From positions 1 to 64,000 of the forward strand of contig CAJYAI010000002.1 of assembly GCA_913064725.1 (NCBI GenBank): DNA of 64,000 nucleotides. Direction: 5' to 3'. This DNA comes from an uncultured Alteromonadaceae bacterium. GTDB taxonomy: Bacteria; Pseudomonadota; Gammaproteobacteria; Pseudomonadales; Halieaceae. The first letter of the stretch is position 1. Every line of letters begins with the position of its first letter. This document shows positions 9,467 through 18,440 of the stretch, piece by piece. A program made the position numbers and the translations under genes. The notes beneath the pieces are model-generated. The model did not search any database and had not been told where the DNA came from. It was given only the letters and a program-made list of their open reading frames with translations.

Positions 9467-10834
9467 TCACCGAATGCCCATGGTAGCCGCCAGCATGATA
9501 GTCAAGGTTGCTATGACTGGGATGACCACGGTGATCACACCCGTGTCACGATATGCCTCTTTGTGTGTCAACTGTGTAATCGTCAGCATGGTAATGACCG
9601 CGCCGCAATGTGGTAACGAATCAAAACCGCCGGCGGCGACTGTTGCAACGCGATGCACTACCTCGGGGTCGAGCCCCATTGCAATGTAGTCCTGCGCCAT
9701 GGTCTGCATGAAGATTTGTAATCCGCCTGAGGCGGATCCTGTAATGGCCGAAATCACACTTACAGAGCCAAACAGAGACAGTAGTGGCGGCAGGGACGAA
9801 TTTAAGACCACATCGCCCAGCTGCTGGAATCCAGCTGTTTGGACGACAACGCCCCCGTAGCCAATAATCGCGGCGCTATTAAGCATGGGCATCAGCGAAT
9901 CATTGGTGCCGTTACCAAGGGTGGTGAAGGCTGTCTTTCGAATGTTGCCAAACAGAGCGAGACAGATAATGGTGCCAACGCCAAGAGAGATACTGGGCCA
10001 CATAATGGGCTGAGCACTTGCAAACTGCATCAATTCGGCCAACGCGCCAAACTCAAAAGTAAACAGTCGCGGGGACACAATAAGTGCGATCACGATCACA
10101 AGCGGTAATGCAGCAAACGGCCATGATGGCAGATCTGAACTGTCTCGCTCCTGAATAACGTCGCGGGGCCCTGGGATGAAGCCTTCGCCTGCCACTTTCG
10201 CTCTCACTCGCTGATGCTCGAGATACCAAATGCCAAGGACGATCATGACCGCGGCAGCGATAAAGCCAAGAAGTGGTGCCGCAGTTAGGCTTGTTCCTAG
10301 CGCTGACGCCGAAATGGCATTTTGAATGGAGGGCGTGCCCGGCAAGGCGGTTAAGGTAAAGGTGCCAGCGCCCAACGCCAGTGCTGCACAGAATAAGCGC
10401 TTCGGAATGTCGGCTTCTTTGAGTAATTGAAGCCCTAGTGGATAAACCGCAAAGATGACGACAAAAACAACGACACCCCCGTAGGTCAGGGCAGCACAGG
10501 CGATGGTTGTAATAATGAGCGCTCGGTCTGCCCCCAGCCTTCTTACCAATGCGAGTGCGATGCTGGCGGCAGCGCCGCTGTCGCCCATGGCGCGACCAAA
10601 TACCGCACCTGCCGCAAATAAAAAGAAAAACTTCCCAGCAAAAGTGAACGCACCCAGTGGCCCGCTCGCAAATCCATTGAGCAAGGAGTCGGCGAGTGGC
10701 AGGGCGTTTGTCACAATGATAAACAGCGAGCTCAAGATAGCCGCAAACATAATGTCCACACCACGCAGTGCGAGCCAAATGAGCAGGGCAACGCTACCGA
10801 GCAACCCAAAATACCCCACAATCTCCATTATCAA
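9467..10834 (-). CDS. GntP-family permease
   Basis: 455 aa polytopic membrane protein; GVVVFVVIFAVYPLGLQLLKEADIPKRLFCAALALGAGTFTLTALPGTPSIQN. Confidence 0.75.
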   Translation of the reverse strand: MIMEIVGYFGLLGSVALLIWLALRGVDIMFAAILSSLFIIVTNALPLADSLLNGFASGPLGAFTFAGKFFFLFAAGAVFGRAMGDSGAAASIALALVRRLGADRALIITTIACAALTYGGVVVFVVIFAVYPLGLQLLKEADIPKRLFCAALALGAGTFTLTALPGTPSIQNAISASALGTSLTAAPLLGFIAAAVMIVLGIWYLEHQRVRAKVAGEGFIPGPRDVIQERDSSDLPSWPFAALPLVIVIALIVSPRLFTFEFGALAELMQFASAQPIMWPSISLGVGTIICLALFGNIRKTAFTTLGNGTNDSLMPMLNSAAIIGYGGVVVQTAGFQQLGDVVLNSSLPPLLSLFGSVSVISAITGSASGGLQIFMQTMAQDYIAMGLDPEVVHRVATVAAGGFDSLPHCGAVITMLTITQLTHKEAYRDTGVITVVIPVIATLTIMLAATMGIR

Positions 10835-10917
10835 TCCTCAGTGCTAACCTGATGTGCATGTAAAAGCCTGTCGACAACGGCAGTTTAGCTTGAGACCCTA
10901 CCTGACGGTAGATTTCA

Positions 10918-12723
10918 TTGCGTGCCAACGCGTGTGGAGCAGTTTTGACTGAAGCGAGCAAAGATACTAAAGGCGGCGGCGCGATAGCGCGTCATCGCTA
11001 TCTCGAAGTCTTGCACCAGTTTACGATGAGCCAAGCATCGCTCACCGCGGTTGATGATATTTGCTGGAACATCGCGAAAACCGCCATCGGTGATCTCGGT
11101 TTTGTCGATTGTGTAGTTTACCTACTGAACGATGAGGGTTCTGCTCTTACCCAGCGCGCCGCGCACGGCGATAAAAATCCCGGTGACCGCCAGATTCTCG
11201 ATCCTATCGTTATTCCAGTGGGGGAGGGTATCGTCGGTTCCGTTGCCAAGTCCGGGCAATTACAGCTAGTCAATGACACGCGTTACGATCCACGCTATAT
11301 CCTTGATGACAATTTTCGCTGCTCCGAGCTGGCAGTACCGATTCTTCACGATGGGCGTGTCGTAGGTGTACTGGACTCTGAACACCCTGAGCCCCACTTT
11401 TTCTCCGAGGAAGACGTCGCTTTGTTTACGACCATTGCTTCGTTGGCGTCGACGCGTCTAGATACGGCATTGGCCCTCGAGCGCTTAGAGGCGCAAGCGA
11501 TTGAGCTCGAGGAGGCGCGCTCTGCGGCCGAGGCCGCGTCCCATGCAAAGAGCCAGTTTATCGCCAGTATCTCGCATGATATGCGGACTCCGCTGACGGC
11601 GATTATTGGCTATTCGCACTTACTGGAAGAGGGCTCCGGTAGTTCTGAGCAACGCGACAAATGGCAGCGTGCTGTTATTTCTAATGCGCAGTATATGAAC
11701 GGCGTGATTGGCAATATTCTCGATATGGCTGCTATCGAGAGGGGGCAGCTATCGCTAACCATGGACCGTATCGAGGTCAAGGCATGGGTAGCGAGTCTCG
11801 AGCCGTTGATTGAGCAGCGTGCGGAGCAAAAAGGGTTGTCAGTTCTGTTTATAGTCGACAGCAAAGCACCGATTTTTTGGGTGTCTGACCGCGCGAAACT
11901 CAGCGAACTTACGATGAATTTATTAATAAACGCTATCAAATATACAATGCAAGGCCATGTAAAAATTGAAGTTTCTAAGGAAGCTATTAACTCAACTGAG
12001 TATCTCAAAATACTGATTAGTGATTCAGGTATTGGCATCAGTAGTGAATCACTAAGTGCCATTTTCGAGCCCTTTGTGCGGGTCCACGATCTGAAGCACT
12101 ATTCGAAAGTGGAGGGCACAGGACTAGGACTGACCGTCGTTAAGTCCTTTACCGAGGCTCTGCAAGGCAAAATTCATGTGGAGTCCGAGGTCGGGAAGGG
12201 GACATGTGTCGAGGTGCTGATTCCAAGCGGAGAGCGCAACGTCCGCCTCGACAATTCGAGTCAGATTGCCTCTGCTAAGGCCACTGATCCTCACCTCGCA
12301 CAGGTAGAGACCGATACAGGGTGCCTGCTTGAAGCGCGGTCGATTCTTGTTTGCGAGGATAGTCAGACTGTCGCAATGCTCATTCAGGCCATACTCGAGC
12401 GCGCGGGAGCACGTGTCACCGTAGTTGAGAACGGTGCGTTGGCCATTGCGGCTATTGCGCCAGACACCGATCACTTTGACGCAGTCGTTACTGACATTCA
12501 GATGCCCATCATTGACGGGTATGAGTTGGCAAATCAGCTGAGACAACTGGGTTGGGCCAAGCCTATCATTGCGTTGACGGCGCTTGCGGCACCCGAGGAT
12601 AAGGCCCGGTGTCTCGCCGCCGGCTGTTCAGATTACCTCACAAAGCCAATAGACCCTGCCGACTTCCCGACAGCTCTTGCAAACGCAATTCGATCTCACT
12701 CACAAGAGGCGGTGATGCCTTAA
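10918..12723 (+). CDS. Hybrid sensor kinase: GAF - HisKA - HATPase_c - receiver
   Basis: ISHDMRTPLTAIIGYSHLLEE (H box), GTGLGLTVVKSF (G box), VVTDIQMPIIDGYEL and SDYLTKPID (REC); N-terminal GAF-like region. Exact start uncertain. Confidence 0.88.
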   Translation: MRANACGAVLTEASKDTKGGGAIARHRYLEVLHQFTMSQASLTAVDDICWNIAKTAIGDLGFVDCVVYLLNDEGSALTQRAAHGDKNPGDRQILDPIVIPVGEGIVGSVAKSGQLQLVNDTRYDPRYILDDNFRCSELAVPILHDGRVVGVLDSEHPEPHFFSEEDVALFTTIASLASTRLDTALALERLEAQAIELEEARSAAEAASHAKSQFIASISHDMRTPLTAIIGYSHLLEEGSGSSEQRDKWQRAVISNAQYMNGVIGNILDMAAIERGQLSLTMDRIEVKAWVASLEPLIEQRAEQKGLSVLFIVDSKAPIFWVSDRAKLSELTMNLLINAIKYTMQGHVKIEVSKEAINSTEYLKILISDSGIGISSESLSAIFEPFVRVHDLKHYSKVEGTGLGLTVVKSFTEALQGKIHVESEVGKGTCVEVLIPSGERNVRLDNSSQIASAKATDPHLAQVETDTGCLLEARSILVCEDSQTVAMLIQAILERAGARVTVVENGALAIAAIAPDTDHFDAVVTDIQMPIIDGYELANQLRQLGWAKPIIALTALAAPEDKARCLAAGCSDYLTKPIDPADFPTALANAIRSHSQEAVMP

Positions 12724-13733
12724 TCGGTGTAAGCCGCTCCCATCGCTGACAGGGGTTCTACCATGGCCGCTTTTGCTGCGGCTTCTGGGCTTGATGCGGT
12801 GCCTATTTGAGCTCGCTTTCGTATTCCCTGCGTAATTGATGCCAGGCGGAAAAAGCAAAACGCCATATAAAAGTGCCAATCTTTGATACCAGGTTGCCCG
12901 GTGCGCTCGCAGTACAGATCAATATAGCTGTCATCATCAGGGATGCTTAGCTCCGATCGATTCAAACCCGCTAAGCCGTTGATGCCAGATTCTCTTGGAA
13001 ATTGCCACGCCATAAGCTGGTAGGCGAGATCGGCAAGGGGATGCCCCAACGTCGACAGTTCCCAGTCTAGAATGCCGATAATGCGCGGTTCGGTTGGATG
13101 AAAAATCATATTGTCGAGACGGTAATCCCCGTGCACTAGTGCGACGCGACCATCGTCCTCTGGCATGTTGTTGGGCAACCACTCAATGAGTTTTTCCATC
13201 TCCGCGATGCTGTCTGTCTCGGCGGCTCGATATTGTTTGGTCCATCTCCCAATCTGACGCTCAAAATAGTTACCCGGCTTTCCGTAATCACTTAGGCCAA
13301 CCTCCTCAAGGTTGAGCATATGCATATCGGCCATGACCTGGTTCATTTGATCGTAAATCGCTGCCCGGTGGTGGTCGCTTACCTCCGGTAATGCGGGATC
13401 CCAGAAAATCCGTCCCTCGAGGTGTTCCATGATGTAAAACATGGAGCCAATGACCGCGTCGTCGTCGCATAGGGCGATAGCTCTCGGGACCGGGACACGC
13501 GTCGGCTCTAACGCCGATAAGACCTTAAACTCCCGATCTACTGCATGCGCCGAAGCGAGCAGTGTGCCCATGGGCTTGCGGCGCAGCACGTAGTGTCGGT
13601 CACCTGACGTAAGCTTAAATGTGGGATTGGACTGTCCCCCGGCAAATTTTTCGGCGGTTAGATTGCCCGCAAACGAGGGTACGTGATCCTTCATCCAACC
13701 ACTCAGATGCGTTAAGTCGAGTTCTTGCGCCAT
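12720..13733 (-). CDS. APH-fold phosphotransferase (ACAD10/11-N / LvaA-like kinase family)
   Basis: GGQSNPTFKLTSGDRHYVLRRKP, LVHGDYRLDNMIFHP, GILDWELSTLGHPLADLAY. Confidence 0.85.
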   Translation of the reverse strand: MAQELDLTHLSGWMKDHVPSFAGNLTAEKFAGGQSNPTFKLTSGDRHYVLRRKPMGTLLASAHAVDREFKVLSALEPTRVPVPRAIALCDDDAVIGSMFYIMEHLEGRIFWDPALPEVSDHHRAAIYDQMNQVMADMHMLNLEEVGLSDYGKPGNYFERQIGRWTKQYRAAETDSIAEMEKLIEWLPNNMPEDDGRVALVHGDYRLDNMIFHPTEPRIIGILDWELSTLGHPLADLAYQLMAWQFPRESGINGLAGLNRSELSIPDDDSYIDLYCERTGQPGIKDWHFYMAFCFFRLASITQGIRKRAQIGTASSPEAAAKAAMVEPLSAMGAAYTD

Positions 13734-13895
13734 TTTTTGTTCTCCGATGTAGCTAAGTGCCTGCCGATTAAGTATTGTTCTTCAGCGCCTTATACACGTG
13801 GCGATAGTGACTCGCAAATGGAGCCCCTGTGTGGTGGATGCGTTGCTCGCGCGGCCAATAATTAAAAACAAAAGTTGTATGGAGATGAAAGCCCT

Positions 13896-15605
13896 ATGTC
13901 TGTTGTAGCCCGTTTCAAAGAAGCATTAGAGATGACCACTGCTCCCGGTGGACTACTAGAGCTAACAACCATCGAGAGAGATGGCGTCCCGGTAAAAGCA
14001 TTTGCACAGGCGCCAGGATCGATGCGCGACCTTTGGGCGCTGTCAACAGGGCACGGCGATGCCGAATATATGGTCTACGGCGACGAACGCTGGACGTACT
14101 CAGAGACGGCAAAAGTGGTCGCCGAGTTCGCTGGGTGGCTTACTCAGCAGGGGATAGGTCCTGGTGATCACGTTGCCATTGCCATGCGCAATTATCCCGA
14201 GTGGATGATGGCGCATTGGGCTGTCAATAGCCTTGGAGCGGCCATCGTCGGCATGAACGCCTGGTGGGTGGCTGGCGAGATGGATTACGCGCTGAACGAC
14301 TCGCGCCCCAAGGTGCTTATCGCGGATGACCGACGTCTTGAGGCGTTTGCTGAAATCCAGCATAAGTACCCTGATGTAAAAGTGGTGTCAGTGAGGGAGA
14401 AAGCATCGCCGGTAGAGGCTGTTGATTTCCATGCAGCGAGGATCGAAGGCGCGCAACTACCGGCTATTGAGATAGATCCTGACAGCGTCGCCTGTATTTT
14501 CTACACCTCCGGTACTACGGGCAGACCGAAGGGTGCGCAGCTGACTAATCGGGGCTGTGTTACTAATGTGCTAAATGTTGTCGCAATGGGTCGCACCTAT
14601 GCGACGGCGGCAGCCTTGGGTAAAGCCTCGGACGCGTCAGATGTTGAGGTGCAGTCTCCTCCTGCTGCGACGGCATTGATCGCAACACCACTCTTTCACG
14701 TGACGGCGAATAATTGTGCGGTACAGGCCGGCACGTTGGCTGGCAGCCGTTTCATTTTGATGTACAAGTGGGACACGGTAGATGCGCTAAAGTTAATCGA
14801 AGCTGAGGGTGTAAATACCATCAGCGCGGTGCCGATGATGACTCGCGAGCTTCTGATGCATCCGGATTTTGCAGATTACGATACGTCAAGTCTGGCGAGC
14901 ATGGGTGGTGGCGGCGCGGCAATGCAGCCTGATCTTGCCCGAAAAGTTGATCAAATCACTCAAAAGGCCCGTCCCGCTCAAGGTTATGGTATGACCGAGG
15001 TCTGCGGGATCATTAGTTACATTGCGGGCGACGTGTTCTTAGATAGGCCCGAGAGCTGTGGTGCGTTGGCGCCAACCTTTGATGGCAAGGTCGTAGACGG
15101 CGAGGGTTGCGTCCTCCAGCCCGGAGAGATCGGCGAGGTATGTGTCAAAGGCGCGGCGGTCATCAAGGGTTACTTGAATCGCCCAGAAGCCACCGCAGAG
15201 ACCATCGTAGATGGCTGGTTGCACACCGGTGATATTGGCTATTTTGATGAGGATGGCTTTTTGTATTTGGTCGATCGCGCGAAGGATATGATTCTGCGTG
15301 GTGGGGAAAATATTTACGGGGCTGAAGTTGAGTTTGCTGTCTTTGATCATCCGGCTGTCCTTGAGTGTGTTGCATTTGCGGTACCTGACGAGCGTCTGGG
15401 TGAAGAGGTTGGTGTTGCGATTCACCTCAAAGAAGCGGCTATGCTCGATGCGGCGGGTCTGCGTGAGCATCTGTCAACACGCCTTTCTGCCTTCAAAGTG
15501 CCGAAATACATCTGGTTCCTCGCCGAGCCTTTGCCGCGTAACGCAAATGGTAAGTTTCTCAAGCGGGAGTTGCGCGACGTGCTCGATCCGGGATCTGCAG
15601 ATTAA
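13896..15605 (+). CDS. AMP-forming acyl-CoA synthetase
   Basis: FYTSGTTGRPKGAQLTNRG, GWLHTGDIGYFDEDGFLYLVDRAKDMILRGGENIYGAEVE; start at MSVVARFKEAL. Confidence 0.92.
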   Translation: MSVVARFKEALEMTTAPGGLLELTTIERDGVPVKAFAQAPGSMRDLWALSTGHGDAEYMVYGDERWTYSETAKVVAEFAGWLTQQGIGPGDHVAIAMRNYPEWMMAHWAVNSLGAAIVGMNAWWVAGEMDYALNDSRPKVLIADDRRLEAFAEIQHKYPDVKVVSVREKASPVEAVDFHAARIEGAQLPAIEIDPDSVACIFYTSGTTGRPKGAQLTNRGCVTNVLNVVAMGRTYATAAALGKASDASDVEVQSPPAATALIATPLFHVTANNCAVQAGTLAGSRFILMYKWDTVDALKLIEAEGVNTISAVPMMTRELLMHPDFADYDTSSLASMGGGGAAMQPDLARKVDQITQKARPAQGYGMTEVCGIISYIAGDVFLDRPESCGALAPTFDGKVVDGEGCVLQPGEIGEVCVKGAAVIKGYLNRPEATAETIVDGWLHTGDIGYFDEDGFLYLVDRAKDMILRGGENIYGAEVEFAVFDHPAVLECVAFAVPDERLGEEVGVAIHLKEAAMLDAAGLREHLSTRLSAFKVPKYIWFLAEPLPRNANGKFLKRELRDVLDPGSAD

Positions 15606-15722
15606 GAGCGGCACAGGAAGAAAAACAGGTCAGGGAAAGGGCGTGCTAATGTCGCCAAGCTACTGTGGTAAAGCTAACTTGGTTACCTATCACCGTGACG
15701 ATAAAAGCAAAGGATTAAGGCT

Positions 15723-16511
15723 ATGAACCAATACGATACGCTTGAGGTCAGCCATGACGGCGACGTCATGATTATTGCGCTCAATCGCCCCGAGAAAATG
15801 AATACGTTCAACACGGCGCTTCGCAGAGAGATTGCGACGGCGGCAATCGAGGCGAATTTGGACGACTCAGTCCGTGTTGTTGTGTTGACGGGTAACGGCC
15901 GGGCATTTAGCGCAGGAGCAGATCTATCCGAAAGCGACGGCATGGGAACTGGCAAGGCGGTAGAGAGCGACCTCAATTTTGAGTATAAGCCTGGTGTCCT
16001 TGCCATCCATAATAGCTCTAAGCCGTGGATTGCGCTCATCAATGGCCCGTGTGCCGGCATTGCCTATTCCTATGCAATGGCCTGTGACTTGGCCTGCATG
16101 GGCGATAGCGCCTACTTGTATCAACCCTTTTCGGCCATTGGCCTGGTGCCCGATGGTGGCGCAACCTGGTTGATCCCTCGATTGGTTGGCACCAAACGAG
16201 CCTACGAGTTAATGGCGTTGGGCGAAAAGCTAAGTTCAAGCAAAGCACTCGCAATGGGTATGGTAAATAGAGTGTTTCCCGACGCCTCATTGCGCGACGA
16301 CGGGATAGCGTACGCGCGTGAGGTAGCCGAGCGATCGCCCCTTGCTTTGAGTTACACAAAAGCGGCTGTCAATTTCGGACAGACGCACTCACTCGATGCA
16401 ACCATCTCAAAGGAAGCGGAGTTACAAGCTCTCTGCATCGATAGCGAAGACGCGAAAAACGCGGTCATCGCGTTTTTCAATAAAGAAAAGCCTCAGTGGC
16501 AAGGCCGCTAA
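15723..16511 (+). CDS. Enoyl-CoA hydratase/isomerase family protein
   Basis: LTGNGRAFSAGADLSE, ALINGPCAGIAYSYAMACDLACM (crotonase oxyanion-hole motif). Confidence 0.9.
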   Translation: MNQYDTLEVSHDGDVMIIALNRPEKMNTFNTALRREIATAAIEANLDDSVRVVVLTGNGRAFSAGADLSESDGMGTGKAVESDLNFEYKPGVLAIHNSSKPWIALINGPCAGIAYSYAMACDLACMGDSAYLYQPFSAIGLVPDGGATWLIPRLVGTKRAYELMALGEKLSSSKALAMGMVNRVFPDASLRDDGIAYAREVAERSPLALSYTKAAVNFGQTHSLDATISKEAELQALCIDSEDAKNAVIAFFNKEKPQWQGR

Positions 16512-16542
16512 TCGACTTTTTTATTGCGAGAGGATCAAACGA

Positions 16543-18405
16543 GTGAAATTAGCGCCATACCTAATTATTCTAAGCGTCATGGTCAGTACTCAAGTACTGG
16601 CGACAGAGAAGCAAATTTATTGGGGAGACACCCATCTCCACACCAATCGCTCGTTTGATGCCTTTACGAACCGCAACTTTTCAGTCGGTCCAGATGACGC
16701 CTATCGCTTCGCGCGCGGGCTACCGGTAGAGCACCCGGGGCACAAAGCACGGGTTCAGTTAGAGACACCGCTCGACTTTTTGGTTGTATCGGATCATGCA
16801 GAGTTTTTGGGAAGCATTCGTCACTTGTATAACGATGGCATTCCGACCGATGGGATGGGCTTTTTTCAGAAGTTACGGCTCTGGTACGGACAGTATTTGA
16901 TTCGCGACGCCATCGATAAAGGTGAGGGTCGGGCGTTTTTTGTCAGTCAGTTACCAGAACCTTTCGACACGCCCCAAGAGGGCATTTCTGAGTGGGATCT
17001 TGCCGGTTCAGTGTTTCCGCGGGTTCCCGTCATCGAGGACAAGGCGTGGGCTGACATAACGGACGCGGCTGACGCCAATAATATTCCGGGAGAGTTCTCG
17101 GCAATCTTAGGATGGGAGTACAGTTTAATCCCCGGTGGCGCCAATCTTCACCGAGTCGTTATGACCGACCTAGATGGCGAATCAGCTAAGCAATTTCAGC
17201 CTTTTGGATCAGACGACAGCTTATACCCAGAAGATCTATGGGCGTGGCTTGAGGAAACCAGTGAGCAAACCGGTGGCAACTTTATCGCCATCCCACATAA
17301 TTCAAATATCTCAAAAGGCGCCATGTTTGACACCATTACGATGCGTAATGAGCCGATTGGCCCAGAGTATGCTGAGGTGAGGCGCCGTTGGGAGCCCATT
17401 GTTGAGGTAACGCAATACAAAGGGGACTCGGAAACAGACCCAGCCTTGTCGCCAGATGACCCTTTTGCTGATTTTGAGGCTTATCCTTATTACATTCAGC
17501 GAGAGTGGACGCAGTACAAGCCCCAGGTCGGTGATTTTATGCGGTCGGCGCTGCTGCGCGGCCTGCAGATTGAGCGGGAAATTGGCGTCAATCCCTATCA
17601 GTTTGGTGTCATTGGCTCTACCGACGCGCATACAGGGTTGGCAGCCGCAGAGGAAAACAATTTTCACGGTAAGTTTGCGACCGATTCCACGCCGGCGCGA
17701 AAGCTAAATGGTTGGTCGGATAATGCCAATAGCTCATTTGGTTGGGCCATGGGCGCACAGGGACTTGCCGCTGTCTGGGCAGCCGAAAATACCCGCGAAG
17801 CTATCATGGCAGCGATGAAGCGACGTGAAACCTATGCAACGACCGGCCCACGGATTGGACTGCGTTTTATCGCTGGTTATGGCCTCGAGAAAGGCGCGCT
17901 TGAGGCGTCCTCGTTTCCATTTGAAAGCAGTGGTGCGGTCCCGATGGGAGGCGAGCTAACAGCGTCGAGCAGCGGATCCCCCGTATTCTTGGTTCATGCG
18001 ATGGCAGATCCAAAATCGGGAAGTCTTGATCGAGTGCAAATTATCAAAGGATGGCTCGGGCCGGACGGTAGCGCGAACGAGAAGGTATTTGATGTGGCAT
18101 GGTCTTCTGCAGATCGTCTCAGGCCTGACGGGACGCTGAAGCCCGTTCCTAATACGGTTGATCTCGATACAGGCACATGGCGTAACGACGCTGGTGCCAC
18201 AAATTTGACCGCCGAGTGGCGTGATCCGACCTTCGACCCTAGGGTCGCCGCGTTTTATTACGTTCGAGTGCTAGAGATACCCACGCCACGCCATTCGCTA
18301 TTAGACAAGATCGCCTTGGGCAGTGATGTAGACATCGATACTCGCCGACCTGATACCATTCAGGAGCGCGCCTATTCGTCCCCTATCTGGTATCGACCAA
18401 ACTGA
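16543..18405 (+). CDS. DUF3604 family exported protein (PHP-like metal-dependent fold)
   Basis: GTG start giving signal peptide VKLAPYLIILSVMVSTQVLA; IYWGDTHLHTNRSFDA, FLVVSDHAEFLG, FGVIGSTDAHTGLA. Confidence 0.88.
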   Translation: MKLAPYLIILSVMVSTQVLATEKQIYWGDTHLHTNRSFDAFTNRNFSVGPDDAYRFARGLPVEHPGHKARVQLETPLDFLVVSDHAEFLGSIRHLYNDGIPTDGMGFFQKLRLWYGQYLIRDAIDKGEGRAFFVSQLPEPFDTPQEGISEWDLAGSVFPRVPVIEDKAWADITDAADANNIPGEFSAILGWEYSLIPGGANLHRVVMTDLDGESAKQFQPFGSDDSLYPEDLWAWLEETSEQTGGNFIAIPHNSNISKGAMFDTITMRNEPIGPEYAEVRRRWEPIVEVTQYKGDSETDPALSPDDPFADFEAYPYYIQREWTQYKPQVGDFMRSALLRGLQIEREIGVNPYQFGVIGSTDAHTGLAAAEENNFHGKFATDSTPARKLNGWSDNANSSFGWAMGAQGLAAVWAAENTREAIMAAMKRRETYATTGPRIGLRFIAGYGLEKGALEASSFPFESSGAVPMGGELTASSSGSPVFLVHAMADPKSGSLDRVQIIKGWLGPDGSANEKVFDVAWSSADRLRPDGTLKPVPNTVDLDTGTWRNDAGATNLTAEWRDPTFDPRVAAFYYVRVLEIPTPRHSLLDKIALGSDVDIDTRRPDTIQERAYSSPIWYRPN

Positions 18406-18440
18406 CTTAACGATACCCCGATCCCTTAGGCTGCATCTCC

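Noticed and set aside
11900-12060. AT-rich patch in the hybrid kinase as possible horizontal insertion
   Set aside because: Reading frame and HATPase motifs are continuous; local composition alone is insufficient
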